Source: Sulfobacillus benefaciens (lineage in GTDB: Bacteria > Bacillota > Sulfobacillia > Sulfobacillales > Sulfobacillaceae). Taken from it: 32,677 bases of DNA. Under the pieces are notes generated by a model, which saw only the letters and a list, made by a program, of their open reading frames with translations, made no database searches and was not told the origin of the DNA. The stretch covers positions 1-32,677 of the forward strand of contig PXYW01000032.1 in assembly GCA_003023695.1 (NCBI GenBank). The letters are read 5' to 3'. How positions within the stretch are numbered: the stretch's first letter is position 1; each line of letters begins with the position of its first letter. Both the position numbers and the translations under genes were made by a program. Positions 1 to 8,395 of this stretch are shown one piece after another.

Positions 1-1058
1 TTATCCTGGGGCAAAGGTTCTCCGGTTAGCATGGATTCATCGGCCGTCCCTTGCCCAGCAACCACTTTTCCATCGACCGGAAAGCGCTCGCCGGCCAAGA
101 CCTGCAAAATGTCTCCCGGGTGAATCGCATCAACAGCGACATTTTCCCAGTCTCCTTGGGCCGTTTTCCGGCGGGTTTCTTGTGGGCGCAGTGCTAACAA
201 TTCTTCAATGGCTTGACTGGTGCGTCCTTTAGCTACGGCTTCCAGATACTTTCCGACCAGGACAAGGGTGATGACAGTGGCCGAGGAGTCGAAATATAAG
301 GGACCATGAACGGCTAAATCGTACATGGACAATCCCCACGCAGCGAGTGTACCCGTCGCGACCAAAACATCCATGTTGGCATTTTTGTGCCGCAAGTTCA
401 TCCACGCCCGGTGAATGAAGCCCCATCCGGGTCCCCATTCGACGACGGTTGCAAATAGCGAGAGCATAATGCCATTGTCGAGCCACGAAGGTCCGACATG
501 AAACAGCATATGCACCATATCCACCCATATCGGAATGGAGAACACAATCGACCAGGTTAAACGGCGCCTGGCGACTTGCATTTCATGTGAGCGGGGATTA
601 GGTTCATCTGTGGTTTGTTGTTTTGGAGCAAAGCCCACAGCCTGTAGAGTATCTGTGGCTTGCCGAGCATCGGCTACGCTGCGAATAAGGTCAAGGGAGA
701 GCACACCGGTTACGGCATTAACTTGAACATTTTCTACCCCTGTAACGGACTCTGCCGCTTCGATCGCGCGTTGGCGCAACGGTTCTTCATCCATACCTGA
801 TAATATCCACGACACATGATCTTTACGCACGCTGTAACCTAATTCAGTGATGGTTTCGACGAGTCGTGGCATGGTCACAAGACTGGGATCAAAGGTGATG
901 TTGGCACGTTCCATTGCTAAATTCACATGGGCATCAACCCCGTCTAACTGGTGCAACGCTTTTTCGATACTGTGAACACAGGTCGCGCAGGTCATGCCGC
1001 CAATATCTAAATTGAGGGACTGTGCAGACGGTTCTGGATCAATCCGATGGGTGGCCAT
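1..1058 (-). CDS. copA: Copper-translocating P1B-type ATPase CopA, N-terminal part (cut by window edge)
   Basis: Pumps Cu(I) out of the cytoplasm at the expense of ATP. The minus-strand reading frame opens at the ATG at 1058-1056 behind AGAAGGCGAGA and stays open to the left edge, giving about 352 residues. A first heavy-metal-associated domain carries MTCATC (Cys24 and Cys27). A second HMA-like repeat follows (around [10 protein letters not shown]) but has no CxxC, so it probably no longer binds metal. Membrane helices follow, then the family stretch [20 protein letters not shown] and the actuator-domain motif TGEP. The CPC membrane motif and the DKTGT phosphorylation site lie beyond the edge. 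The start overlaps the end of csoR by 20 nt, so the two genes are surely co-transcribed. Copper specificity is inferred from the CsoR partner and the HMA type. Confidence 0.93.
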   Translation of the reverse strand, partial: MATHRIDPEPSAQSLNLDIGGMTCATCVHSIEKALHQLDGVDAHVNLAMERANITFDPSLVTMPRLVETITELGYSVRKDHVSWILSGMDEEPLRQRAIEAAESVTGVENVQVNAVTGVLSLDLIRSVADARQATDTLQAVGFAPKQQTTDEPNPRSHEMQVARRRLTWSIVFSIPIWVDMVHMLFHVGPSWLDNGIMLSLFATVVEWGPGWGFIHRAWMNLRHKNANMDVLVATGTLAAWGLSMYDLAVHGPLYFDSSATVITLVLVGKYLEAVAKGRTSQAIEELLALRPQETRRKTAQGDWENVAVDAIHPGDILQVLAGERFPVDGKVVAGQGTADESMLTGEPLPQD

Positions 1059-1446
1059 TACTCTCGCCTTCTTTTATCAATGTTTGCACCGTGTCGGGCG
1101 TTTCTCCCTTATGACAATGACATAACGGGTGTTCAATTAGTGGCGCCAGTGCATTATCTGGTTCAAGGGCTTGTCCTGCAGTGAAGGGCATGTATTTCAG
1201 CGCCCCGATGAGTTCATCAACTATAGGTGTGCCCATGCCTTCACGCATCGCATCGGCCACGCAGGTCAAGAGGTGATTGCGCAATAAAATTCGTTGAACT
1301 TGTTCCAGACTCGCCTGAACTGCAGAAACTTGTTTCATGATGTTCACACAGTAAAGATCGTGGTCCACCATGCGGCGAATGCTTTCCAAGTGTCCCGCGG
1401 CAACTTTCAATCGTAAAGCCGCATCCGTTTTCAAATCCGCATCCAT
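1039..1446 (-). CDS. csoR: CsoR-family copper-sensing transcriptional repressor
   Basis: All-helical DNA-binding repressor that releases its operator when Cu(I) binds. The 135-residue product shows the CsoR ligand set: Cys33, then His58 and Cys62 in HxxxC spacing. It starts at the ATG at 1446-1444 behind AGGGGA. It is longer than the usual CsoR (about 90-120 residues) because of a C-terminal tail containing HPLCHCHKG, which could be an extra metal site; that is inference. It overlaps copA by 20 nt, the standard arrangement of a copper-responsive csoR-copA operon. Confidence 0.9.
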   Translation of the reverse strand: MDADLKTDAALRLKVAAGHLESIRRMVDHDLYCVNIMKQVSAVQASLEQVQRILLRNHLLTCVADAMREGMGTPIVDELIGALKYMPFTAGQALEPDNALAPLIEHPLCHCHKGETPDTVQTLIKEGESNGHPSD

Positions 1447-2483
1447 AATTTTCCCCTAACCCCACCACGAGAGGGAGGATACGTGGACCCGGACTTTAAA
1501 TCGCTCCAACCTGACCGTGAGACGTTTTGGCCTTACCTAGGGAGATGGCTTAACTCTTAGGATGTGGCGGTCTGACAGTGTTGGAATGCGTACGGACTGT
1601 GAGACCCGCTAAACCCCATGGCCCGCAACTCGACACCGGGGTCATCTCATGACGTAGGCGTTGTTCGGCCCAAACACGATGATCATAAGCGGGACGGCGA
1701 CCCATTAAAGACCAGGGACCGTCTTTGGCTTTATTGTCGTACCCGGAGGTTCTTTAACCACCGTGGTCGTCTGCTTGTATTGATGCCTTGTCAGGATCGT
1801 GCGTTGTCCCAACCTAAATAAAATCCCCATCTTTTCCGAAAATCTGGGTAAACGGTCTTTTGAGTCACAAGGTTACGGGTTTTTCTTTACGGTTTCAGTG
1901 GGGTCACACCACAGAATGCCGCTAGGTTCCCGGTTCCATTTGCCCACTGCTTGGATATTGTTCTCTCCGCCTCGTCTTCCAAGGTCACCATGGCGTTTAA
2001 TTTTGGTACGAGGGTTTAAATACGCTACTGCTCGTAAGCGGCGCGGGGCTGCTTTTTCAGTTTAGTTGATCGCCGTCTGACTCATTTTCCCTGGACCCCG
2101 GTGTTCCGGAAATAAAGCACATATGCCGTGAAACGGGGCGTTGTCCTGAAATTCTTGGCGATATTGCTTCAACTGGCTCACGACCTTCGGCAACAAATAC
2201 CATGTGCGGATTTTGCGCCCAATCCACCACATGCCTCAAACAACCACCCCGGGACATCCCGTGACCCCTTGCCGACCATTCAAGGTTTTCACCGGTTGCA
2301 AGGCATTCCAAACTTCCAAACAAGCACTGATTACCCGACCGGGAATCCGGTGAGGGATTAGCTGACGCCCGCCCGAATCCATTGACGTTCGACCGTATAA
2401 CTAGTATAAAGCAGATGGTATGCCTGATTTTCGATTATCTACCAGGGGCTGTTTCCTATTTTGATCGTATTGGAGTGAAACCC
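1447..2483. other. Gene-poor stretch, probably decayed sequence
   Basis: About 1 kb without a convincing gene. The first 50 bases hold the csoR upstream region, with C- and G-rich runs (CCCCTAACCCC, GAGAGGGAGG) that could contain a CsoR operator. On the minus strand at about 2078-2230 a coherent reading of about 50 residues (ending GKMSQTAIN) looks like the tail of a broken gene, but upstream it is interrupted by stops and I do not recognise the family. The small plus-strand ORFs at 1618-2065 have no recognisable motif. Confidence 0.4.
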
Positions 2484-3155
2484 GTGAATCTCTCCGTTAG
2501 TGGAGCCTTTTCTGCCATACCGGAACATGATGTAGAACGGTTGCGGTTGGGTTGGAGCGTCAGATCATTTCGAAAGGGAGAATTTATTTACCGTGGAGGC
2601 AATGTGGTCCGAGAGGTATTGGTCGTCGTAACGGGACAGGTCATGATTTATCGCTTAACGGCTGAAGGAAAATTGTGCACGATCCGAACACTTGGGGCAG
2701 AAGACTTTATTGGCGAGGAGGATTTGCTGGAGGGAGGTGTGACGGAAAGTTATGGGAAAAGCGTAACGCAGTCACGTTGTCTAGCGGTCCCCCAAAGCGA
2801 CTACGAGTACTTACTTTCGCACTATCCAACCTTTGCAAGGACCCGTTTGCATGTGATGAGTACACGTCTAAAAACAGCAGAAAGGATGATGCAAGAAATC
2901 GCGTATAGTACCGTAAAGCAGAGAATTCTGTTGATTTTGACGAAAATAGGGAGTGAAATTGGACAAATCCATGGGGATGAGCTGGAATTTACATTGAATT
3001 GGAGCCATCATGAATTAGCGTCGATGATTGGGTCGACACGCGAAACGGTCACCACCACCCTTGCCCTATTACAAAAGGAAGGGCTAATAACGATCACGGG
3101 AAAAAGGATGACGATCACACCACAGGCATCTTTAGATGGGGCACATATGCAGTAA
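2484..3155 (+). CDS. Crp/Fnr-family transcriptional regulator
   Basis: Cyclic-nucleotide-binding-domain regulator. The GTG at 2484 is preferred over an upstream ATG at 2382 because GGAG lies 8 nt before it and the resulting 223 residues match normal Crp/Fnr length. An N-terminal beta-roll (FRKGEFIYRGG to EDFIGEEDLLEGG) is followed by the long dimer helix and a C-terminal winged helix-turn-helix (SHHELASMIGSTRETVTTTL). There is no N-terminal cysteine cluster of the FNR iron-sulfur type, so an oxygen-sensing cluster is unlikely; the effector is unknown. It stands alone between two gene-poor stretches, so its target cannot be read from context. Confidence 0.9.
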   Translation: MNLSVSGAFSAIPEHDVERLRLGWSVRSFRKGEFIYRGGNVVREVLVVVTGQVMIYRLTAEGKLCTIRTLGAEDFIGEEDLLEGGVTESYGKSVTQSRCLAVPQSDYEYLLSHYPTFARTRLHVMSTRLKTAERMMQEIAYSTVKQRILLILTKIGSEIGQIHGDELEFTLNWSHHELASMIGSTRETVTTTLALLQKEGLITITGKRMTITPQASLDGAHMQ

Positions 3156-4506
3156 GTGGGGCGAGACGTTTGATACAGATATGCCCTAGATGCGTTGATG
3201 GGATACTTCTGGACAATAGCTGCAGAGGCTGCCATGTTATCTAAAATCACCCCTAAAATACCGTAAAATACGTTTTGCCGTGCGTTATCATGCGGTACGC
3301 CAAGTGGCGAGCGCGGTGCCCATCCACTAGTAGGCTCCGCACTCTGATCGTAGTCCTCTTGGGTCGACACGCCACAATGCGATCACAGCCGGTCGGATTT
3401 GGACTAGGATAGGGTCGTTGCCCAGGTGTCGATACCCCATTCAATTTAGTTCGGATAACCCTTTCGCAAAGTTTACTATTAAACCCTCAAGCCGTCGTTC
3501 CAAAAAGCCGTCATCATCCGATGGTGGGAGAACTGGGGCTTTGCCCCGGGTGAGAATTCGATGAGCCCCCCACATCCGGTGGCTCGGGGTCGGTGGATTC
3601 CCCCGACAATGCGACCCTTTGCCAGTGGGAGCTACAGCGTCATCGTCCGACCCACCCGAGTGGGTTGACAACATAAGCCGTTGCCTTCCATCTCTGCCGA
3701 ATTTGGATCGTTATTCGCGTGACATGACGTGCACCCGAGCCAGATCGGCCTACAGACTGATTGTCAATGGAAAAACAGATCCTTTTATGGGTGGCCGCAG
3801 GATCCGCAGTTCGGGCACGGATGGGAGATATTCGCGCTGTGATTGTTCGGAGGCAGGTGACACCCTCAATACGGGCCGTGTGCGAAATATGACTAAAAAG
3901 TAAGGAAGCTTACTGCATCAGTCGTTATCGTTAGATACATTAGGACTAACAGCCTGGTTCTATGATGCTATGACAGGGATTTTGAGGCGATGATGAGAAA
4001 ATGTGGGCAGTCGCTCCCCATCCAAGACGGTATAGTAGCAGAAGACCCGCTGTGAGCGGGAATTGCCCCATTTCTACGGCTGAACCAGAATGTCTCGTGG
4101 AAACGAATGATGGCACAATTAGGGCTTTGTGGGGTCAAAGAAGACAAAGTTGGCTTCGATATGGTATGTAAACCTTAGGTGGTCGACTATTCGACAGAGG
4201 ATGACCAGGTTGAACCGATGCGGACTCTAGTGTTGACCGGTCTCGGTGCGAAATCGATTGGGCACACGGATCCTATAGACCACCACTATGTCAGAGCGTA
4301 ACCAGGATGAGGCCCGTTCATAGCTCCACCGCGAACCCATGCGTGGTACCGCCTTGACGCACAATGACTGGATGAGAGGCAGAATCCCCACTCACCCGTT
4401 TAACTCTTTGTCTTGTGTGAAAAATCGGGACAGTATTGCGCAGCATTATATGCACAGTGTTGTGTCTTCTAGGGTCGAGATCCGCAAAGGAGGTCAGGGG
4501 GATCGG
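3156..4506. other. Gene-poor stretch with hairpin cluster
   Basis: About 1.35 kb with only short ORFs that I cannot support. All long frames are broken by stops. A run of hairpins is visible: GGGGC/GCCCC with a TTT loop (3535-3547), GAGCC/GGCTC (3563-3585) and TCGGGG/CCCCGA (3584-3606). The last two share two bases and so may be alternative pairings. It may be a decayed element or contain an untranslated RNA. The extended frame opening at 4339 upstream of the TauE gene is probably not translated. Confidence 0.4.
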
Positions 4507-5301
4507 GTGCTTTTGAAACCCCCACAGCGTATGGATGTTTTAGCCTACTTCTTAATAGGAATCATCACCGGGGCGTTAACCGGTTTTTCGGGGGCAAGTG
4601 CGGTAGTGGTGGTCGTGCCGGCTTTAACCTTGGCACTTCATATACCGTTCCGCACGGCAGTCGGTACGAGCCTTGCCGTCGATGTGGTGACGTCATTCAT
4701 TGTGGCGTGGAGTTACGCTCAGCAACATCATGTGGCGCTTAAACAAGGAGCGCTCCTCATGCTGGGGGCCATGACCGGTGCCCAAACCGGAGTGGTCTTA
4801 TCTCACCACGTGCCCACCGCCTGGCTAACTGTGGCATTCGGGGTCTTTATGATAACAATGTCCTGGAATTTTCTGTCTCATGCGTGGCGCAATGTGCCCT
4901 TGGTGACGCCTCCTCCGCCTGGGCAGAGCCACACACCGCCGTCCTGGCCGATGGTGGCCGGGGTCGGATTACTGGGATTTCTCATTGGCAACATCTCAGG
5001 CCTCATCGGGGCTTCTGGGGGCATTTTGTTTTTAGTGGCGTTGCTCTATGGGCTGCGCTATACCCTGCGCACTGCGATTGGGACCGGGACGGCCGCGATG
5101 GCCCTATCCGCGCTGAGTGGGGCCGTGGGTTATGGGTGGCACCACGAGCTGGATGGAATCGGATTCGTCCTCATTGGAGCGACGGCGATGATGACGGGGT
5201 ATGTCGTCGCCCACTATGCCCAGGCGATTCGCGAACGATACCAAGTAGGGGGCACGGGCCTGTTGCTCCTGGCGGTCGGACTTTCCATGCTGGTTCATTG
5301 A
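4507..5301 (+). CDS. TauE/SafE-family membrane permease (sulfite/organosulfonate exporter type)
   Basis: Polytopic inner-membrane transporter of the TauE/SafE (DUF81) family, whose characterised members export sulfite, sulfoacetate or related anions. It has about eight hydrophobic helices in two halves. Each half begins with the family glycine-rich signature: GALTGFSGASAVVVV near the N-terminus and GNISGLIGASGGILFLVALL in the middle. The GTG at 4507 (264 aa) or the ATG at 4531 (256 aa) is preferred over the far-upstream ATG at 4339, because AAAGGAGG lies at 4486-4493 and the extra N-terminus looks non-coding. It precedes, on the same strand, an MFS transporter and two thiol-redox genes, which fits sulfur-compound handling; the actual substrate is unknown. 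Confidence 0.85.
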   Translation: MLLKPPQRMDVLAYFLIGIITGALTGFSGASAVVVVVPALTLALHIPFRTAVGTSLAVDVVTSFIVAWSYAQQHHVALKQGALLMLGAMTGAQTGVVLSHHVPTAWLTVAFGVFMITMSWNFLSHAWRNVPLVTPPPPGQSHTPPSWPMVAGVGLLGFLIGNISGLIGASGGILFLVALLYGLRYTLRTAIGTGTAAMALSALSGAVGYGWHHELDGIGFVLIGATAMMTGYVVAHYAQAIRERYQVGGTGLLLLAVGLSMLVH

Positions 5302-5468
5302 TCTGGATGCGATGGGGCACGCGATGACCGCAAGAAACGTCGATGTGTAACCATGTTCTCGGCATCAGTGCCGATTGCGGGTAAGGCAAAGGCCGTGAAC
5401 GGCGTGTCAGGGTGAGTGCTCGACGGATCACGTCAGGAGCCTTCAGCCATTTTTTGTTGGCGAAGTAC

Positions 5469-5493
5469 TAATACTATAGATCGTATAGTATTA
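5469..5493. promoter_or_regulatory. Perfect 10-bp-arm palindrome, likely repressor operator
   Basis: Arms TAATACTATA (5469-5478) and TATAGTATTA (5484-5493) are exact reverse complements separated by GATCG. The site is in the A+T-rich leader about 60 nt upstream of the MFS start, where a dimeric regulator (MarR, ArsR, TetR or similar) would be expected to bind. The regulator is not encoded next to it. Confidence 0.6.
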
Positions 5494-5551
5494 TGGAATT
5501 TAGTTATCACACATTAGGCCGCAACCACGGCTTGAGGAGGGAGCAAAGAAA

Positions 5552-6823
5552 ATGGTCCACACCAAACGGGACACCCTGCGAGAAGATCGAGAAACGGGGG
5601 ATCGACGGCCCACCTCTCGGTGGACGGCTCTACTGTGGATTACCTGCGCCGAATTGTTGGCGATGAGTGTGTGGTTTAGTGCCTCCGCCGTCACGGGAGC
5701 CTTAACCCGACAATGGCATCTATCCGGCATCGCAGTGACCTGGCTCACGGCGTCCGTCCAGTTGGGATTTGTGGCCGGGGCTTTAATCAGCGCTACGCTC
5801 GGACTAGCGGACCGTTTTCGCCCCCGGATGCTGATGGGATGGGGGGCTTTGGGAGCCGCCCTCACGACGGCGGCCCTGCTCCTGTTTCCCCGCGGCGGGT
5901 GGGGACCTTTTGCTTTACGCGCCCTGACGGGGGCGTTTCTCGCGGTCGTGTACCCCGTGGCGGTGCAGTGGGTGGCGCGCTGGTTTCCTCGCCAACGCGG
6001 CCTGGCGGTGGGGATCCTGATTGGCGGATTGACGATGGGATCCGCCTTGCCGCATCTGTTGGCCGGCATGCCGTTGCTGCAACACTGGCAGGGCGTCTTA
6101 GCGGGGAGTGCAGCCTTGGCCGTGGTCTCCTGGGGGATGGTATTGTGGGGGGTGCCGGAACATCCGGGGCCCTTTCATCCGCCCGCCTTTCGATGGGACC
6201 GGGTGGGAGCGGTGTTGCGCGACCAACCCGTTATGTGGGCGAACCTGGGGTACTGGGGCCACATGTGGGAACTGTATGCCATGTGGACCTGGCTGCCCAC
6301 GTTTTTGGGGGCGAGTTGGGCATTTCGGTGGAGTGGCACGGCGCTCATCCGCGTGACGGGGGGCGTGAGTTTTGCCGCCATTGGCCTGGCGGGACTGGCC
6401 GGTGCCCTGGCGGGAGGATGGGCCGCTGATCGGTGGGGCCGGACGCGGGCGACCATCGGTGCTATGGGCGTCAGTGGCGCCATGGCGCTGCTCATTGGGG
6501 TGACGTTTCAGCACGCGCCATGGCTAACGATCCTCGTTGCCCTGATGTGGGGATTCAGTGTGATTGCCGATTCGGCGCAATTTTCGGCCGCCGTCACGGA
6601 ACTGGCCCCCACGGCGCTGCAAGGCAGTGCGCTGACCTTGCAAATGGCGGTCGGCTTTTTAATCACGATTGGATCCATTGATCTGGTGGGATGGCTTGAG
6701 CCGCGCATCGGATGGTCTCACGTGCTGATGGTGTTGGCGGTGGGGCCGGCCGTCGGCATTTGGGCGATGGCGCGTTTGCGCCATCGCCCAGAGTCCCTGC
6801 AACTCGCACACGGCCGCCGTTGA
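5552..6823 (+). CDS. Major facilitator superfamily transporter
   Basis: Secondary transporter of 423 residues with about 12 membrane helices. The first helix region reads AELLAMSVWFSASAV. The cytoplasmic loop 2-3 carries a variant of the MFS A-motif (ADRFRPRMLMGWG), and the second half repeats it as AGGWAADRWGRTRATIGAMG. A strong ribosome site (GAGGAGGGAGC) precedes the ATG. It lies 60 nt after a perfect palindrome and 90 nt before the CoA-disulfide-reductase-like gene, so it is probably the first gene of a regulated operon with the two UGA-containing redox genes. The substrate cannot be deduced from sequence. Confidence 0.87.
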   Translation: MVHTKRDTLREDRETGDRRPTSRWTALLWITCAELLAMSVWFSASAVTGALTRQWHLSGIAVTWLTASVQLGFVAGALISATLGLADRFRPRMLMGWGALGAALTTAALLLFPRGGWGPFALRALTGAFLAVVYPVAVQWVARWFPRQRGLAVGILIGGLTMGSALPHLLAGMPLLQHWQGVLAGSAALAVVSWGMVLWGVPEHPGPFHPPAFRWDRVGAVLRDQPVMWANLGYWGHMWELYAMWTWLPTFLGASWAFRWSGTALIRVTGGVSFAAIGLAGLAGALAGGWAADRWGRTRATIGAMGVSGAMALLIGVTFQHAPWLTILVALMWGFSVIADSAQFSAAVTELAPTALQGSALTLQMAVGFLITIGSIDLVGWLEPRIGWSHVLMVLAVGPAVGIWAMARLRHRPESLQLAHGRR

Positions 6824-6913
6824 AGGCTCGTGGCGTACTGCGCGCATTGTCGCATTCTGATCGCTAGTTCCGAAAAATCTTGACCAATCTTAATTCCCTT
6901 GAGGAGGGATTTT

Positions 6914-8260
6914 ATGTCCAAACGCATTGTGGTCATCGGTGGCGATGGGGCCGGGATGAGTGCGGCGTCTCAAGCCAAACGGCGCGACCCATCCCTCGAC
7001 ATTATCGCGTTTGAAAAAGGTGCGATCGTATCCTATTCGGCGTGAAGCGTTCCCTATTATGTCGGCAGGTTGGTCGACAACACCGAAGAACTGATTGCGC
7101 GCACACCCGAGGAGTTTCAAAGCCGCTTAGGGATTGCGGTCCGGACCCATCATGAAGTGGTCCAGATCGATCGTTCTCGACAGCGGGTGGCGGTGCAAGG
7201 GAATGGGGGCACCAGGTGGGAAAGTTACGATGAGCTGGTCATTGCGACCGGGTCTGTGCCCCTCGTGCCCGCATGGCCTGGGGTAGATTCGGACGGAATT
7301 TTTACGGTCAAAACGCTAGCGGATGGTCGCGCCATTCGCGACTACATCGAGCAGCAGCATCCCCGCCACGCCGTGGTGGTAGGCGCAGGCTATATCGGGT
7401 TAGAAATGGCGGAAAACCTCCGCCACTGGGGAATAGAGACCACCCTTCTAGAGCAAAATGGCCAGGTGATGCCCACCATGGACGCCGATATGGCGGAATT
7501 CGTCTGCGATGCCCTCGAAGGATTAGGGGTGCGGGTTCACCTTCAGGAAGAGGTGGTGGGCTTTGACGTGTACCGAGGGCGCGTCCAGGCGGTTCAGACG
7601 CGGCATGGCTCGGTGCCCGGAGACCTGGTCGTTTTGGGCCTGGGCGTTCGCCCACAAACTACACTGGCTCAAGAAGCCGGCATTCCTCTCGGCGTCAAAA
7701 ACGCGATTAGAGTGACCCCGTATCTTATGACGGAGGTACCGCACGTGTGGGCCGTGGGCGATGCGACACAAACCCTTCATCAAGTGACCGGATTGCCCAG
7801 TTACGTCGCCCTGGCCACGGTCGCCAATAAACAAGGGCGCATTGCCGGCATGAACCTCAGTGGCGCCTCGATCGCCTTTCCGGGGGTTTTGGGGACGGCC
7901 ATTACTCGGGTCGGCTCCACCGAGGTGGCGCGTACCGGACTCACATGGGCCGAGGCCTCGGCGGCCGGGATCCAGGCCATAGAAACTCGGATCCAAGCCG
8001 AAACGAAACTGGGATATTTTGAGGATGTGTCCCCGATGACCGTCAAGATCGTGGCCGAGATTGCCAGCGGCCGGATACTCGGAGGACAAATTGTGGGCGG
8101 CAGCGGTAGCGGAAAGCGGATTGATACCATTGCCACCGCCGTCAGCGCCAAAATGACGGCGACCCAAGTGGTCGACCTCGATCTCGCCTACGCACCGCCG
8201 TTTTCCGACGTCTGGGATCCGGTGCAAATTGCGGCAAGAACTCTGGTCTCCAAGATCTAG
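6914..8260 (+). CDS. Selenocysteine-containing CoA-disulfide reductase/NADH oxidase-like flavoprotein (UGA at codon 44)
   Basis: FAD- and NAD(P)H-dependent pyridine-nucleotide-disulfide oxidoreductase, 448 residues counting UGA as Sec. The ATG at 6914 follows GAGGAGGGA. The N-terminus has the FAD motif VVIGGDGAGMSAA. Codon 44 is UGA (7043-7045) in the context SYSA-UGA-SVPYYVG; CoA-disulfide reductases have the single catalytic Cys at this point (S. aureus CoADR: SFANCALPY, Cys43). NAD(P)-binding VVVGAGYIGLEMAENL is near residue 154, FAD-binding VWAVGDATQ follows, and the dimerisation domain ends YAPPFSDVWDP. There is no other stop or frameshift. A SECIS-like hairpin follows the UGA. A usual annotation would start at TTG 7070 and lose the FAD site and active residue. 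The alternative is a nonsense mutation or read error, but the neighbour has the same feature. The substrate may be CoA disulfide, persulfide or another low-molecular-weight disulfide. Confidence 0.85.
7060..7079 (+). promoter_or_regulatory. Candidate bacterial SECIS element of the CoADR-like gene
   Basis: Stem TGTCGGC (7060-7066) pairs with GTCGACA (7073-7079) over 7 bp including one G-U, capped by the hexaloop AGGTTG (7067-7072). The loop begins 21 nt after the UGA at 7043-7045 and has G in its second position. Bacterial SECIS elements are known to lie just downstream of the UGA, with a small apical loop about 16-37 nt away and G at loop position 1 or 2; the E. coli fdhF loop is AGGUCU. The fold was found by eye. 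Confidence 0.65.
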
Positions 8261-8294
8261 GTCCAGAGCTGTTGTCTTAAACAAGCCCGAAGCT

Positions 8295-8335
8295 GGGCAG
8301 AATCTGCCCGCACCGAAGCTAAGCCATTGCCTTGG
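8295..8335 (+). other. Structured intercistronic segment between the two UGA genes
   Basis: The 135-nt spacer contains a perfect hairpin GGGCAG/CTGCCC with loop AAT (8295-8309). It is followed directly by GCACC with GGTGC about 20 nt later, and CGAAGCT is repeated on each side of the first hairpin. It has no U-run, so it is more likely an mRNA stability or attenuation element than a terminator. Confidence 0.35.
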
Positions 8336-8395
8336 TGCGGCAGAGCGCCGGCCATTTGGGCAAACCGCTCCCGGAGCGAGAAAGAAGGAGAACCA

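Noticed and set aside
6821..6880. A third UGA read-through: after the MFS stop the frame continues for about 19 codons and contains a CAHC motif.
   Set aside because: The MFS protein is complete at 423 residues, the extension is short and resembles no domain, and no SECIS-like hairpin was seen.
7070..8260. A shorter CoADR-like gene starting at TTG 7070.
   Set aside because: It would lack the FAD-binding N-terminus, which is encoded in frame directly upstream with a strong ribosome site at 6901-6909.
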